In this document: positions 34,761 through 43,332 of the stretch, piece by piece | Position numbering within the stretch: the stretch's first letter is position 1 | Layout: every line of letters starts with the position of its first letter | Source of the DNA: JANXQG01 sp964615095 | Lineage (GTDB): Bacteria > Planctomycetota > Planctomycetia > Pirellulales > Thermoguttaceae | Length of the DNA stretch: 64,000 nt | Assembly (NCBI GenBank): GCA_964615095.1 | Contig: CAZTPX010000007.1 | Span: 69,684-133,683 of the forward strand | Reading direction: 5' to 3' | The notes under the pieces: generated by a model | Database searches by the model: none | What the model saw: the letters and a program-made list of their open reading frames with translations, nothing else | What the model was told of the DNA's origin: nothing | Made by a program: the position numbers and the translations under genes

Positions 34761-36032
34761 TCACTTGGTCGTAACAGCGTCCGGGAGCGGCAGCAGGCGT
34801 TCCAGCCGGCCAGTCTGCCGCGTGGCTGGAACAGGGATTTCGCCGGCGGGAACCAGGGCCTGAATCAGTGCGGCGACAGGCTGCGGTTGTGAGGCCGGCT
34901 CGGCCAGAATCACGCGTTCGCCGGCGACCGCCACCGCTCCTTGGATCCCCGCGCAATGGCCGGCGATGCTGATGCCGCGATTGTTGATCCAAAAATCCAG
35001 CCCCATGCGATCATAGGCCAACGACGGGCCCGTAACGGCCAGTTGTGGCGATGGCGTCAATTTCAGATGAGTTACCAAGGCAGCGAACATATCGCGGCCC
35101 AATGCACCGGGTCCGCCCTCGATCCGGCCCCTGATCTCGTCGATCCGACCATGCTGAAATTGGGCCTTCTCAATCGCGATGTCCGCGGTGCCCGTGATCG
35201 TGGCCGCCGCGCCGTCTCGGGCAAGTTGTCCGATGTCTACGCCGGTGAACTGGCCGTTGAGTTCGCCCGACCAACCGTCCGGCGTGTCGTTGCTGGAAAG
35301 GCGGCCCTGGAACCGGCATTGGAGGCCCAGGGAGCCTGCCTCTGTGAGGCACGTGGCCAGCAGCCGGCAGGGAACGGCCGTGGGACCCGTGTCCAGGTCA
35401 AAGCCGTTGGCGGGCGGCGAGACTTGGCGGTTGCGCACGATCTGCATCCGCACCGGCTGCGGCGAACTGGTATCGGGAAGTCGAAACGTCAACTGGGCCA
35501 GGATGCCATTGGGGATCAGGCCGATGTCTCCCTTAACCGATTGGAGGATCTCGGATTTGTCGCCACAGTGCAATGTCCATCGGTCAGCGGTCGCGCGGAC
35601 TTCGATTTCCGGCCGGCCGCCTTGGCATTCCAACCGTCGGCGCAGCACTTCATTCAGCCGCACCCAATCGTTTGACGTGGACTCGGCCTGCACCGCCGCC
35701 AACGCGATTGCCGGGTGCGTCAGTCCGTGCGAGTCGGTCATCGACGTCCAGGTGGCCGCCAGTTCCGCGCAGCGAAACAATTCCCGGCCGGTTTCCGGAT
35801 CGGTAAGTTTCACTCCCCCGTAGCGCACGATGCCGGGCAGTGGGTGCGCCAGCCACTCGATCGAGACGTCAAGTCCCAGTTCCTGGCTGAGGCGTTGCTC
35901 TTCCGCCTGCCTGTGCCAGGGCATGTGGCGGGCGATGCTCCAGCCGGCAACCGCCAACGTGGGCAGCACGCACAGGCCTAGGAATGCGGCCGTGCAGACT
36001 TGGCGGCGCGTATGGTCATAGAGCGGCAACAT
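34761..36032 (-). CDS. Membrane-anchored AsmA-like hypothetical protein
   Basis: A 423-residue protein with one N-terminal transmembrane segment ('AAFLGLCVLPTLAVAGWSIA'). The rest is beta-rich with repeating short strands ('ADIAIEKAQFQHGRIDEIRG', 'LDFWINNRGISIAGHCAG'), reminiscent of AsmA/TamB-type periplasmic proteins implicated in envelope lipid transfer, although this is inferred from architecture only. It lies 36 bases downstream of aroC, with a short palindromic repeat between. Confidence 0.65.
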   Translation of the reverse strand: MLPLYDHTRRQVCTAAFLGLCVLPTLAVAGWSIARHMPWHRQAEEQRLSQELGLDVSIEWLAHPLPGIVRYGGVKLTDPETGRELFRCAELAATWTSMTDSHGLTHPAIALAAVQAESTSNDWVRLNEVLRRRLECQGGRPEIEVRATADRWTLHCGDKSEILQSVKGDIGLIPNGILAQLTFRLPDTSSPQPVRMQIVRNRQVSPPANGFDLDTGPTAVPCRLLATCLTEAGSLGLQCRFQGRLSSNDTPDGWSGELNGQFTGVDIGQLARDGAAATITGTADIAIEKAQFQHGRIDEIRGRIEGGPGALGRDMFAALVTHLKLTPSPQLAVTGPSLAYDRMGLDFWINNRGISIAGHCAGIQGAVAVAGERVILAEPASQPQPVAALIQALVPAGEIPVPATRQTGRLERLLPLPDAVTTK

Positions 36033-36046
36033 CCATGTTTCCTTCA

Positions 36047-36073
36047 GGTCCCTCCTGGCAGGAGGGGCCTATT
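36047..36073. repeat. Hairpin repeat, GGTCCCTCC...GGAGGGGCC
   Basis: A single copy of the element also present as an inverted pair at 10446-10556. It covers the last codons of aroC and its upstream flank, so it may terminate aroC. Confidence 0.65.
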
Positions 36074-37217
36074 CGTTCAATTTCTTTCGTGCCATGTCGT
36101 AAAACAGGTCCAGTCGCTGCTTGATTTCCTCCAGATTGTCACCGCCGAACTTGTCGGCCACGGCACAGGCGATTTCAAAGGCCACGACGTTCTCCAAAAT
36201 ACAGCTTGCCGCGGCCACTGCGCAGACATCGCTCCGCTCGTAGGAGGCCGATTCCGCTTGCTTCGTCTGCAAATTGACCGATTCCAACGGCTTGGCCAAC
36301 GTGCTGATCGGTTTCATCGCCACGCGCAGCACCAGCGGTTGCGAGTTCGTCATGCCGGCCTCCAACCCGCCGGCGTTGTTGCCCACCCGCGTGAAACCGA
36401 GCGACCGCGCGTGCGTCTGGCTGGGATCGAACCGAATCGGGTCGTGGACCTGTGAGCCGGGTCTCCGCGCGGCTTCAAAGCCCATGCCGATCTCGACGCC
36501 CTTCATGGCCTGCACCGCCATCACAGCCTGCGACAGGCGGCCGTCCAGCTTTTTGTCCCATTGCGTGTGCGTGCCCAGTCCATAAGGCAATCCTTCCACG
36601 CGGATCTCGACAATGCCGCCCAGCGTATCGCCGTTCCTCTTGCAGTTGTCGATCAATTCGGCCAGTTCGTCGTCGCCATCGGGATTGAGCGTGTACATGA
36701 TGCTGCGATTGCGGCGCTCGGTTTGCTCGTCGAGCGTGCCCGGCTGCGGACGAATCGCCATCTCGCCGACCTGCACAACATAGGCAAACGCCGTGATGCC
36801 CAGCGGTTCCAGAAGCTGCTTGGCCAACGCGCCGGCGGCCACCCGTGCGCTGGTTTCCCGTGCGCTGGCCCGTTCGAGGATCGCCCGCACCGAGGTCAAG
36901 TACTTGATCGAGCCGCTCAAATCGCCGTGTCCCGGCCGGGGGCGATCGAGGTCGTCCATCTGGTCGATCTTGAAGTCCTTGTTGGGAATCAACAGTGCGA
37001 TAGGGCTGCCAAGGCTCATCCCCCGCCAGACGCCGGAGAGGATCTCCACGTGATCCGTTTCGATTTTTTGCCGTCCGCCGCGGCCATAACCACCCTGGCG
37101 GCGGACCAGCTCCGCATCGATGGTCTCGGCCTTCAAAGCGACTCCCGCCGGGAATCCATCCACCAGGGCCAGAAGGGCCCGGCCGTGCGATTCACCGGCG
37201 GTCAGATAGCGTAACAT
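36069..37217 (-). CDS. aroC: Chorismate synthase
   Basis: A 382-residue FMN-dependent lyase that makes chorismate from EPSP, the last shared step of aromatic biosynthesis. Signature blocks are 'TAGESHGRALLALVDGFPAG' at the start, 'GRGGRQKIE', 'RPRPGHGDLSGSIKYL', 'RASARETSARVAAGA' and 'RRPGSQVHDPI'. Length and order match the family. Chorismate is the substrate of the PabB-type enzyme encoded at 40123-41919. Confidence 0.96.
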   Translation of the reverse strand: MLRYLTAGESHGRALLALVDGFPAGVALKAETIDAELVRRQGGYGRGGRQKIETDHVEILSGVWRGMSLGSPIALLIPNKDFKIDQMDDLDRPRPGHGDLSGSIKYLTSVRAILERASARETSARVAAGALAKQLLEPLGITAFAYVVQVGEMAIRPQPGTLDEQTERRNRSIMYTLNPDGDDELAELIDNCKRNGDTLGGIVEIRVEGLPYGLGTHTQWDKKLDGRLSQAVMAVQAMKGVEIGMGFEAARRPGSQVHDPIRFDPSQTHARSLGFTRVGNNAGGLEAGMTNSQPLVLRVAMKPISTLAKPLESVNLQTKQAESASYERSDVCAVAAASCILENVVAFEIACAVADKFGGDNLEEIKQRLDLFYDMARKKLNE

Positions 37218-37320
37218 ATTGGCAGCTCGGAGGTTGGGATAGAAGACCCATTCTCAAAATCGGGGTTCGATGGTCTAATTTTACCCAAGTTGCCGCAGCG
37301 GCGGTAGGGCGATTTCGAGA

Positions 37321-38052
37321 CTACCGCCACAAAAGATCATATCCCACGACGAAGATCCCCGCGTCGATCAGGACGTGGCTGAGCCACGGGCCCAGCAGCG
37401 AGCCGCTACGATGATAGATCCAGGCCCAGGCCGCCCCGCCCACGGCCACGCAGAGCGAAAAGAAAATCGTCGCCAGGGATAGCCCGCCGAAATAGACCGC
37501 TAGGAGGATCACGTGATGGGCCATGAAGGCCAGGCTTGAAAGTACGATGGCGGCCGTCACAGGCATGAATCGCCGTAGGCCGCCGAAAAGGAACCACCGC
37601 CAGTAATACTCTTCCAGCAGCGAGTGGACCCCGGAGAATAAAAAGCCTCCGACGACAAAGGCCGCCGGAGTACACATGCCGTATGCCACCACTTTCTCGC
37701 GAATCGGCGCAACCGTGGCGGCCAGATATCCGGCCGGCTTGAGCCATTGAAAATACAAGAGCAACATCCCGGCCAGCACCGCTGCGCCCAACGCCACTCC
37801 TTGGCCCGCGCCCGCCGTGATCGGTCTTGCCAGCCGCAATGGCTGCCGCCGGACAGCCAACACCCAGAATGCCGGAAAAGCGAACTGCACGATCTTTTCC
37901 GCAGCGAAGGCTGTCTGCACGGCCGCCGACGCGTGCCCGCTCAAAACGACGAAGTAGAACCACGTGGCCACGCTAGGAAACAGCGCCGCCGCCCAAAGTG
38001 CGGCCGCGTCGGCACGGCGGGAAGTTCGGCTGCATGGATTGGAAATGCGCAT
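37321..38052 (-). CDS. CPBP-family intramembrane metalloprotease
   Basis: A 243-residue polytopic membrane protein from the ATG at 38052; the longer upstream frame is not hydrophobic and is rejected. The CPBP (CAAX protease / bacteriocin-processing) motifs are present: 'EEYYWRWFLFGGLR' (EExxxR), 'FMAHHVILL' (FxxxH) and 'HVLIDAG' (third motif). It may cleave membrane-embedded substrates; none can be named. Confidence 0.85.
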   Translation of the reverse strand: MRISNPCSRTSRRADAAALWAAALFPSVATWFYFVVLSGHASAAVQTAFAAEKIVQFAFPAFWVLAVRRQPLRLARPITAGAGQGVALGAAVLAGMLLLYFQWLKPAGYLAATVAPIREKVVAYGMCTPAAFVVGGFLFSGVHSLLEEYYWRWFLFGGLRRFMPVTAAIVLSSLAFMAHHVILLAVYFGGLSLATIFFSLCVAVGGAAWAWIYHRSGSLLGPWLSHVLIDAGIFVVGYDLLWR

Positions 38053-38253
38053 GACGTAAAGGTCTCCCGCAGAACAGGCGGCAACGAGATGGGGATATAA
38101 CGGGAGGGAAGGCAAAACTACTGCTCTAGATTCTATCACTTCGCCTCTTTTTTTCCCGTTCCATGCCGCAGCTTCTCTCGGTACAATAAAGTGGGTATCA
38201 GAGCGGAAGTCTGAAGATTCGAGGAGATCTTGTACGAGAAAAGGCAACCGGTT

Positions 38254-38481
38254 ATGGACACATGGCGAGAGAGAATTACCGTGGAACCTGGGAAACGGGG
38301 CGGTCGGCCGTGCATTTGAGGCATGCGGATCACCGTCTATGATGTCCTCTCCTATCTGGCGGCTGGAATGAGTCCTGCCGAGATTCTCGACGACTTTCCC
38401 TATCTCACACCCGAAGAAATCCAGGCCTGTTTGGCCTTTGCCGCCGAGCGCGAGCGGAGCATGTTGGTGGCGGGCGCATGA
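38254..38481 (+). pseudogene. DUF433 antitoxin interrupted by a TGA codon
   Basis: From the ATG at 38254 the frame reads 'RERITVEPGKRGGRPCI', then a TGA at 38317-38319, then 'GMRITVYDVLSYLAAGMSP' to a stop at 38481. DUF433 proteins have Arg at the stop position (GRPCIRGMRI), so a single CGA-to-TGA change explains it. A downstream ATG at 38323 could restart a 52-residue fragment containing the helix-turn-helix-like part. The usual PIN-like partner gene is absent. Confidence 0.85.
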
Positions 38482-38487
38482 AGCTGC

Positions 38488-39471
38488 TTACCCCTTATAC
38501 ACCTGCTGCGCCAGCGCGTTCTTTTTCGAAGTCACCGGGCCGTCGCTCGTATCGTTGCGCAAGACCTCGACCATCATGTGGAACTTGGCGTCGATGTCGT
38601 CGGCGTAATGTACCAGCAGGGCCTCGGGCGTCATCGGCGGCTTAGGCGAGCCCCATTCGGGCAGCCGCTGATGGGCGATGATCAAGTGCTCGAGCCGCAA
38701 GAGCGTGTCCGCCGGCAGGGGACAGGAAACGGCCGCTTCACGCACCATGTCGCGACCTTGTAGCATGTGGCCGATCAGCACCCCGGCGGCCGTGTAAACC
38801 GTGCCCTCGGGCCGCTGTTCCAACTCGCGCAGTTTGCCTACGTCGTGCAAGATTGCCCCGGCCACAGCCATCGACTTGTCCAGCGGCGGCTCGAGATCAT
38901 CGTAGTACTCGGCGTACTTGTCGGTCAGGTAGATCACCGTCCGCGTCACGCTCAGGGTGTGTTCCAGCCAGCCGGCCACAAAGGCATGATGGTTATGCCG
39001 GGCTGCCGGGATCTGCAGCAATGCGCTGCGGTTGTCGACAAGGATCTTCTCGACCAAAGCCTGTAGCGGCGCGTCGACAATTCGCTCGCGGACGATCACC
39101 AGCATCTCTTCGAACATCCGCAGCGGTTCGTAGCGCGATTGCCGCTGGCAGACCATGGGATTGAATCCGTCGGCCGCATCGGCGTCGCACACCTCGCGGA
39201 TCTTGCGGATATCAAGCTGCGGGCCGAAGTTCGTTTCGCGGTAGACGGCGCGGACCTTGTAGAACGTTCCCGGCGTCCACGCGTCGCGGCAATCGGCCGC
39301 CCAGGGCGAATTATCCCAGATCGGAAAGGCCACCTCGCGGCCGCTGTCGCGGAAGCCGACCCGGTAATACGGTTTGCCTTCCCGCGTGGTAAGCTGTTCC
39401 TTCGAGGTCATGACGACGAACATGTCGGCCTCTTGGCCGGGTAGCATGGCGGACAGGGCGAGAATGGGCAT
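38488..39471 (-). CDS. OB-fold/HD-domain nuclease, YhaM-like
   Basis: About 327 residues from the ATG at 39471. The N-terminal ~110 residues form an OB-like nucleic-acid-binding domain ('YYRVGFRDSGREVAFPIWD'). The HD domain follows, with 'HNHHAFVAGWLEHTLSVTR' and 'VAGAILHDVGKLRELEQ' supplying the His/Asp metal ligands, then 'EHLIIAHQ'. This domain order is that of the 3'-5' exoribonuclease YhaM/CBF1. RNA or single-stranded DNA trimming is inferred. Confidence 0.82.
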   Translation of the reverse strand: MPILALSAMLPGQEADMFVVMTSKEQLTTREGKPYYRVGFRDSGREVAFPIWDNSPWAADCRDAWTPGTFYKVRAVYRETNFGPQLDIRKIREVCDADAADGFNPMVCQRQSRYEPLRMFEEMLVIVRERIVDAPLQALVEKILVDNRSALLQIPAARHNHHAFVAGWLEHTLSVTRTVIYLTDKYAEYYDDLEPPLDKSMAVAGAILHDVGKLRELEQRPEGTVYTAAGVLIGHMLQGRDMVREAAVSCPLPADTLLRLEHLIIAHQRLPEWGSPKPPMTPEALLVHYADDIDAKFHMMVEVLRNDTSDGPVTSKKNALAQQVYKG

Positions 39472-39659
39472 GGCGGATCGGAGGTTCGGCGGAATGGCAT
39501 AGAACGGAAACACGTCAAGATCTTGATTCTATCGCCAAAGTGGATGCCTGGAAATGCGGCAGCTTAAGGAATCGGAGGGCAGGGTGGTAGCGTGACAAAA
39601 CTGACAACTGTATCGACAACACTTGGAATATCTGCTAGAATACCCAAGAGGTGGTGACA

Positions 39660-39854
39660 ATGACACACTTGACCATCGTGCATCATGGGGAGGCGGCTGC
39701 GGTTGTGCTCCCCGCTTCGGTATTGGAGTCGATTGGGCTGCGGGTTGGAGACGTGTTGGAGGCTACTTTGGAAGAGCGGCGACTCATTCTGTGCCCAGTG
39801 GAAGGCGTTTTGCGTCGCGAAGCGTTTGAGCAAATCGTCAAAGACATTTTTTGA
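39660..39854 (+). CDS. SpoVT/AbrB-type antitoxin
   Basis: A 64-residue protein from the ATG at 39660, preceded by AGGTGG. It has the swapped-hairpin AbrB pattern: 'AAAVVLPASVLESIGLRVGD' then 'LEERRLILCPVE'. Such proteins bind DNA as dimers and neutralise a toxin encoded next door. Here the following gene is a truncated Doc homologue. Confidence 0.8.
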   Translation: MTHLTIVHHGEAAAVVLPASVLESIGLRVGDVLEATLEERRLILCPVEGVLRREAFEQIVKDIF

Positions 39855-39902
39855 ACAGCGGCGAGAAGCTTATCAACGACTCGCGTAGAGCCAGGGTCGG
39901 CC

Positions 39903-40199
39903 ATGCTGTTACCACGCAAAGGTGAAGTTTTCGAGATTCGCCAGCGATTGCTCGAACAGTTCGGAGGGCTACCGGGTCTTCGCGATGAAGGGCTGCTAGA
40001 CCCCGCTCTCCTGGCCGCCGCCAACCGGCAGCACTACGAAGCAGCATTGCAGCGTTTCCCCCGGGGACCCAAGAACATAGCGTTTGAACTGGCGGTAATT
40101 TTCGACGCGGATGGCGTGCTCATCAACATTCTGCGGCAAGTGATCGAGCCTTGCGCGGGCCGACCAGCCGTGCCTTCCGCCACAACCGCACCGAATTGA
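39903..40199 (+). pseudogene. Doc-type Fic toxin, truncated before the active site
   Basis: The N-terminal ~47 residues ('RQRLLEQFGGLPGLRDEGLL' then 'DPALLAAANRQHYE') match Doc/death-on-curing toxins. The family should continue to 'HPFxDGNKR', which is absent; from about 40040 the sequence is unrelated and runs antisense into the pabB 3' end, overlapping it by 77 bases. Without the catalytic loop it cannot act as a toxin, leaving the AbrB antitoxin as an orphan. Confidence 0.7.
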
Positions 40200-41919
40200 T
40201 AAAGAACAACTCGTCGCACTCGGCAAGGTCCGCCAGGGTGACCACGCGCTCGCGGATCTTGCCTTCGGCCAGCAGCTTCGCGCGATAGGTGCCCGCCAAC
40301 AGCCCGCAAGACACCGGCGGCGTCCAATAATTCTCGCCGCAACGCACCACGATATTGCCCAGTGTGGTCTCGGTAACCTCGCCCTGCCGGTTATAGAGCA
40401 GCACGTCGTCGCCTTCGCCGCAGCCGGCCCGGGCTGCCGCGTAGATTTCCCGCTGCGTCGTCTTGTGGTAGAGAAACGGGTCCGCCGCGTCGACCGGAAC
40501 GGCAGCCAGTTCCAGCCTGACGACATCCGGAAAGTCCCCACTCGCGATTGGCTCGGCCTGGCACGATACCTGGCCGTCGCGGGCAGCCAGCAAGCGGACC
40601 TTGTGCGGTCCGGAATAGCCGGCGGCCGACGTGGCAAGCTCGCGCGCGGCGGCCTCTGCGCAGGGCGCATAGCCGAAGTATTCGGCCGATTCCCGCAGCC
40701 GCCGCAAGTGCTCGACCAGGCAGATATATCCCTCCGCCGGCGTCCAGAGCAAGGTCTCCAGCAGCGAGAATTCCGGCCGCCTCGCGCTGAGGATCCTGGC
40801 CTTCAACAGGCATTCGTCGTACTCGCCCTGCGGCGTCGAGTCCCAAACGATGCCGCCGCCCACGCCATACTCGGCCTCGCCCCGCTCCCTATCGACCAGC
40901 ACCGTGCGAATGGCCACGTTGAACTGCGCCCGCCGCCCGGGCGAGATCCGGCCGATGCTGCCCGTGTAGATCCGCCGCGGCGCGGTTTCCGTGCGGGCGA
41001 TGATCCGCATGGTGTTGACCTTCGGCGCGCCCGTGATCGAGGCGCAGGGGAACAACGCGGCGAAGATCTCGGCCAGCCCCGCGCCGCTCTCGGCCGATAC
41101 GCGGGAGGTCATCTGCCAGAGCGTGGGATAGCGTTCGACGTGGAACAAATCGCTCACCCGCACGCTGCCTACGCGGGCGATCCGCCCCAGGTCGTTGCGC
41201 AACATGTCGACGATCATGGCGTTTTCCGCCCGGTCCTTTTCCGAGGCGGCCAACTGGCGGGCCAGGGCAAGGTCCTCGTCATACCAGCGGCCGCGGCCGA
41301 TCGTGCCTTTCATGGGCCGCGACGCGATCCGCAGGCCGTCCAGCTCGAAGAACAACTCGGGCGAGGCCGAGCAGATGGCCAGTCGCCCTGTGTCGACAAA
41401 AGCCGCATGCGGCGGCGGTTGATCGGCCACGAGCTCCTGGAAAAGCTCCCACGGATCGCGCGACGCCGCTTGCCTCAGGCGGAACGTGTAGTTCACCTGG
41501 TACGTTTCACCGGCGGCGATCGCCGCGCGGAGCCGCTCGACAACGGCCGCGTACTCCGCGGCGCTGACCGAAGGCTCCCAGTCGTTTAAGCGGGAGCCAA
41601 CGGCGACGGCGGCAGACACGGTCCGCGCCGGAATTGCAATCGCTTCCACCGCCGCGAACAGCCCAAACCATAGCAGCGGAAAATGGGGACACTCGCGCAC
41701 TTGCAGCGCCCGGTCGAAGGCCGGGGCCGCCTCGTAGCTCACGAATCCGGCGGCGTGCAGCCCCTGCGCTTGCACCGACCGTTCTACCTGCCGCAGGCAG
41801 TCCAGCACCTCCTCGTGCCGGCAGGTCTCGACGACCGCGCGCAGGCGAATGAACTGTTGCCATGCGCCGGTCGGAGCATCGTAAAGAATTACTCGTGGCT
41901 GGTGCTGGAAGTGGATCAA
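40123..41919 (-). CDS. Aminodeoxychorismate synthase component I fused to aminodeoxychorismate lyase (PabB-PabC)
   Basis: A 598-residue fusion in folate (p-aminobenzoate) synthesis. The first ~370 residues are the chorismate-binding domain: 'GETYQVNYTFRL', 'SPELFFELDG', 'SRPMKGTIGRG', 'NAMIVDMLRNDLGRI' and 'FPCASITGAPKVNTMRI'. The rest is a class IV PLP aminotransferase-like lyase ('LLETLLWTPAEGYICLVEHL' and 'EVTETTLGNIVVR', a typical PLP phosphate-binding block). It converts chorismate to 4-amino-4-deoxychorismate and then to p-aminobenzoate; a separate glutaminase would normally supply ammonia. Confidence 0.92.
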   Translation of the reverse strand: MIHFQHQPRVILYDAPTGAWQQFIRLRAVVETCRHEEVLDCLRQVERSVQAQGLHAAGFVSYEAAPAFDRALQVRECPHFPLLWFGLFAAVEAIAIPARTVSAAVAVGSRLNDWEPSVSAAEYAAVVERLRAAIAAGETYQVNYTFRLRQAASRDPWELFQELVADQPPPHAAFVDTGRLAICSASPELFFELDGLRIASRPMKGTIGRGRWYDEDLALARQLAASEKDRAENAMIVDMLRNDLGRIARVGSVRVSDLFHVERYPTLWQMTSRVSAESGAGLAEIFAALFPCASITGAPKVNTMRIIARTETAPRRIYTGSIGRISPGRRAQFNVAIRTVLVDRERGEAEYGVGGGIVWDSTPQGEYDECLLKARILSARRPEFSLLETLLWTPAEGYICLVEHLRRLRESAEYFGYAPCAEAAARELATSAAGYSGPHKVRLLAARDGQVSCQAEPIASGDFPDVVRLELAAVPVDAADPFLYHKTTQREIYAAARAGCGEGDDVLLYNRQGEVTETTLGNIVVRCGENYWTPPVSCGLLAGTYRAKLLAEGKIRERVVTLADLAECDELFFINSVRLWRKARLVGPRKARSLAAEC

Positions 41920-41959
41920 CGGCGAAGTGCAGAGGAGAAGAAATCCGAAATTATTCGTG

Positions 41960-43324
41960 TTATTCGTGGTTTACGATTGGCTTGCCGGGCGCTTCCAGCG
42001 CCTTCGCCGCGGCGGCGCGGACCTCGGCGTCTTCGTCCCGGGCGGCCGCCTCCAGCGTGGGCGTGAAGTCGGCGGCGGCAAGCCCCAGTCGCCCCAGCGC
42101 GAGGGCCGCGGCTAGCCGCCTCTTTGGGTCAGAATGGTGCAGCATCAAGGCCAGACCCGCCGCGGCGCGCTGGCCGTCCTTGAAGCCCAATTCACCCAAG
42201 GCCTGGGCGGCGGCGATGGCGGCCGGTGCGTCGTCGCCCGCCAGCGCCTGCAGCCGGGCCTGCAGCTTGCCGCTGGCTTCGCGGCGGGCCTCGCGGGCCA
42301 GCCGCTCCACCTCGATCTGCTTCAAGGCCTGCGCTGCCGCCGCACCGACCAAACCGTTGGGGTCCTCGGCCTTGGCCTTCCGCAACGCCCCCGTGGCAGC
42401 CCGGGCCTCAGGCCCAATCCGTCCCAGGGCCTGGATGGCCCGCTTCCGCTGGGCAACATCCCCCGCGGCGACAAACTCGGCCAGGCGCGGGGCGGCCGGC
42501 CCCGCATCGTCGCCCAGGTAGCCCAGCGCATCGACCGCGGCGTCGCGGACCAGGCGGTTCGGGTCGTCCAGGGCGGTCAACAAGCAGTCGCGCGCCCCCC
42601 GCCCGGTTGCGCCCATCCGCTCCAGGATCGTGGCGGACACGGCCCGGACCTTGGCCTCCGGCCGGCGCAGCCCTTCGCAGAGTGCCGGCACCGAGTCCAC
42701 TCCCGTCTCGGCCAGCGCCCGCACCGCGCCGGGAACGAAGCGGAAATGCTGCCCGTCGCTCGATTCCTTGGAAATGTGCTCCAGCGTGCGGCAAACGGCC
42801 TTGGGTCCCAGGGCCACGATCGCCGCGGCGGCCTCCGCCCGAAACTCATCGTCGCTGCCGCTGTCCAACTGCGGCCACCAGAATTCCACCGTGGCCTGCT
42901 GCGCGGCCGTCTTCCGCGCCTCCAGCCAGGGCCGGATCGAGCGCGCCAACACTACCACCCCGCACAGCGCCGCCAGGAAAACCGCCAGCAACACCAGCGT
43001 CCAGGCCAGCGGCGAGCGCGGCCGCCGCACCAGCACCGCTTCCTCCGCCCCGCGGGGCAGGATCGAAGTCTGGCTCACGGACTCGTTCGACGAACTCTCG
43101 TCCCCCAGCGGGGCCTGCGCCGACCAGCGATTGGCCGAATCCTCCGGCGGCCCTTCCGACCAGCGGTCGTCGCCGCCCTCGGCGGGCAGCGGCGGCGCGG
43201 GGATGCCCGCCGCCGCCGGCGGAAGTTCAATCGCCTTGCCGCAGTTGCCGCACACCCACGACCCGCCGCCTGTCTCGGCGGCGGTGCATTGCGTACCGCA
43301 ATACGGACACTGGATGAGCGACAT
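41960..43324 (-). CDS. Zinc-ribbon, membrane-anchored HEAT-repeat protein
   Basis: A 454-residue protein with a distinctive domain order. The N-terminal zinc ribbon has 'CPYCGTQC' and 'CGNCGKAIELP' knuckles. A Pro/Ser-rich linker leads to one transmembrane helix at about residues 105-125 ('WTLVLLAVFLAALCGVVVLA'). The C-terminal ~310 residues are HEAT/PBS-lyase repeats ('DDPNRLVRDAAVDALGYLG', 'HSDPKRRLAAALALGRLG'). Probably a scaffold with a cytoplasmic metal-binding head. It ends in 'PIVNHE', where the DNA enters a short low-complexity repeat. It follows the TPR/epimerase pair on the same strand. Confidence 0.8.
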   Translation of the reverse strand: MSLIQCPYCGTQCTAAETGGGSWVCGNCGKAIELPPAAAGIPAPPLPAEGGDDRWSEGPPEDSANRWSAQAPLGDESSSNESVSQTSILPRGAEEAVLVRRPRSPLAWTLVLLAVFLAALCGVVVLARSIRPWLEARKTAAQQATVEFWWPQLDSGSDDEFRAEAAAAIVALGPKAVCRTLEHISKESSDGQHFRFVPGAVRALAETGVDSVPALCEGLRRPEAKVRAVSATILERMGATGRGARDCLLTALDDPNRLVRDAAVDALGYLGDDAGPAAPRLAEFVAAGDVAQRKRAIQALGRIGPEARAATGALRKAKAEDPNGLVGAAAAQALKQIEVERLAREARREASGKLQARLQALAGDDAPAAIAAAQALGELGFKDGQRAAAGLALMLHHSDPKRRLAAALALGRLGLAAADFTPTLEAAARDEDAEVRAAAAKALEAPGKPIVNHE

Positions 43325-43332
43325 GCCTCACG

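Noticed and set aside
38317..38319. TGA as a selenocysteine codon in DUF433
   Set aside because: The family has Arg at this site, no SECIS-like hairpin was seen just downstream, and a one-base change explains it.
40060..40140. HAD-like 'VIFDADGVLIN' string after the Doc relic
   Set aside because: Only a dozen residues, in frame with the Doc fragment and antisense to pabB; no further HAD motifs follow.
40465..41589. 374-codon plus-strand frame opposite pabB
   Set aside because: No domain evidence and it lies fully antisense to a well-supported enzyme.
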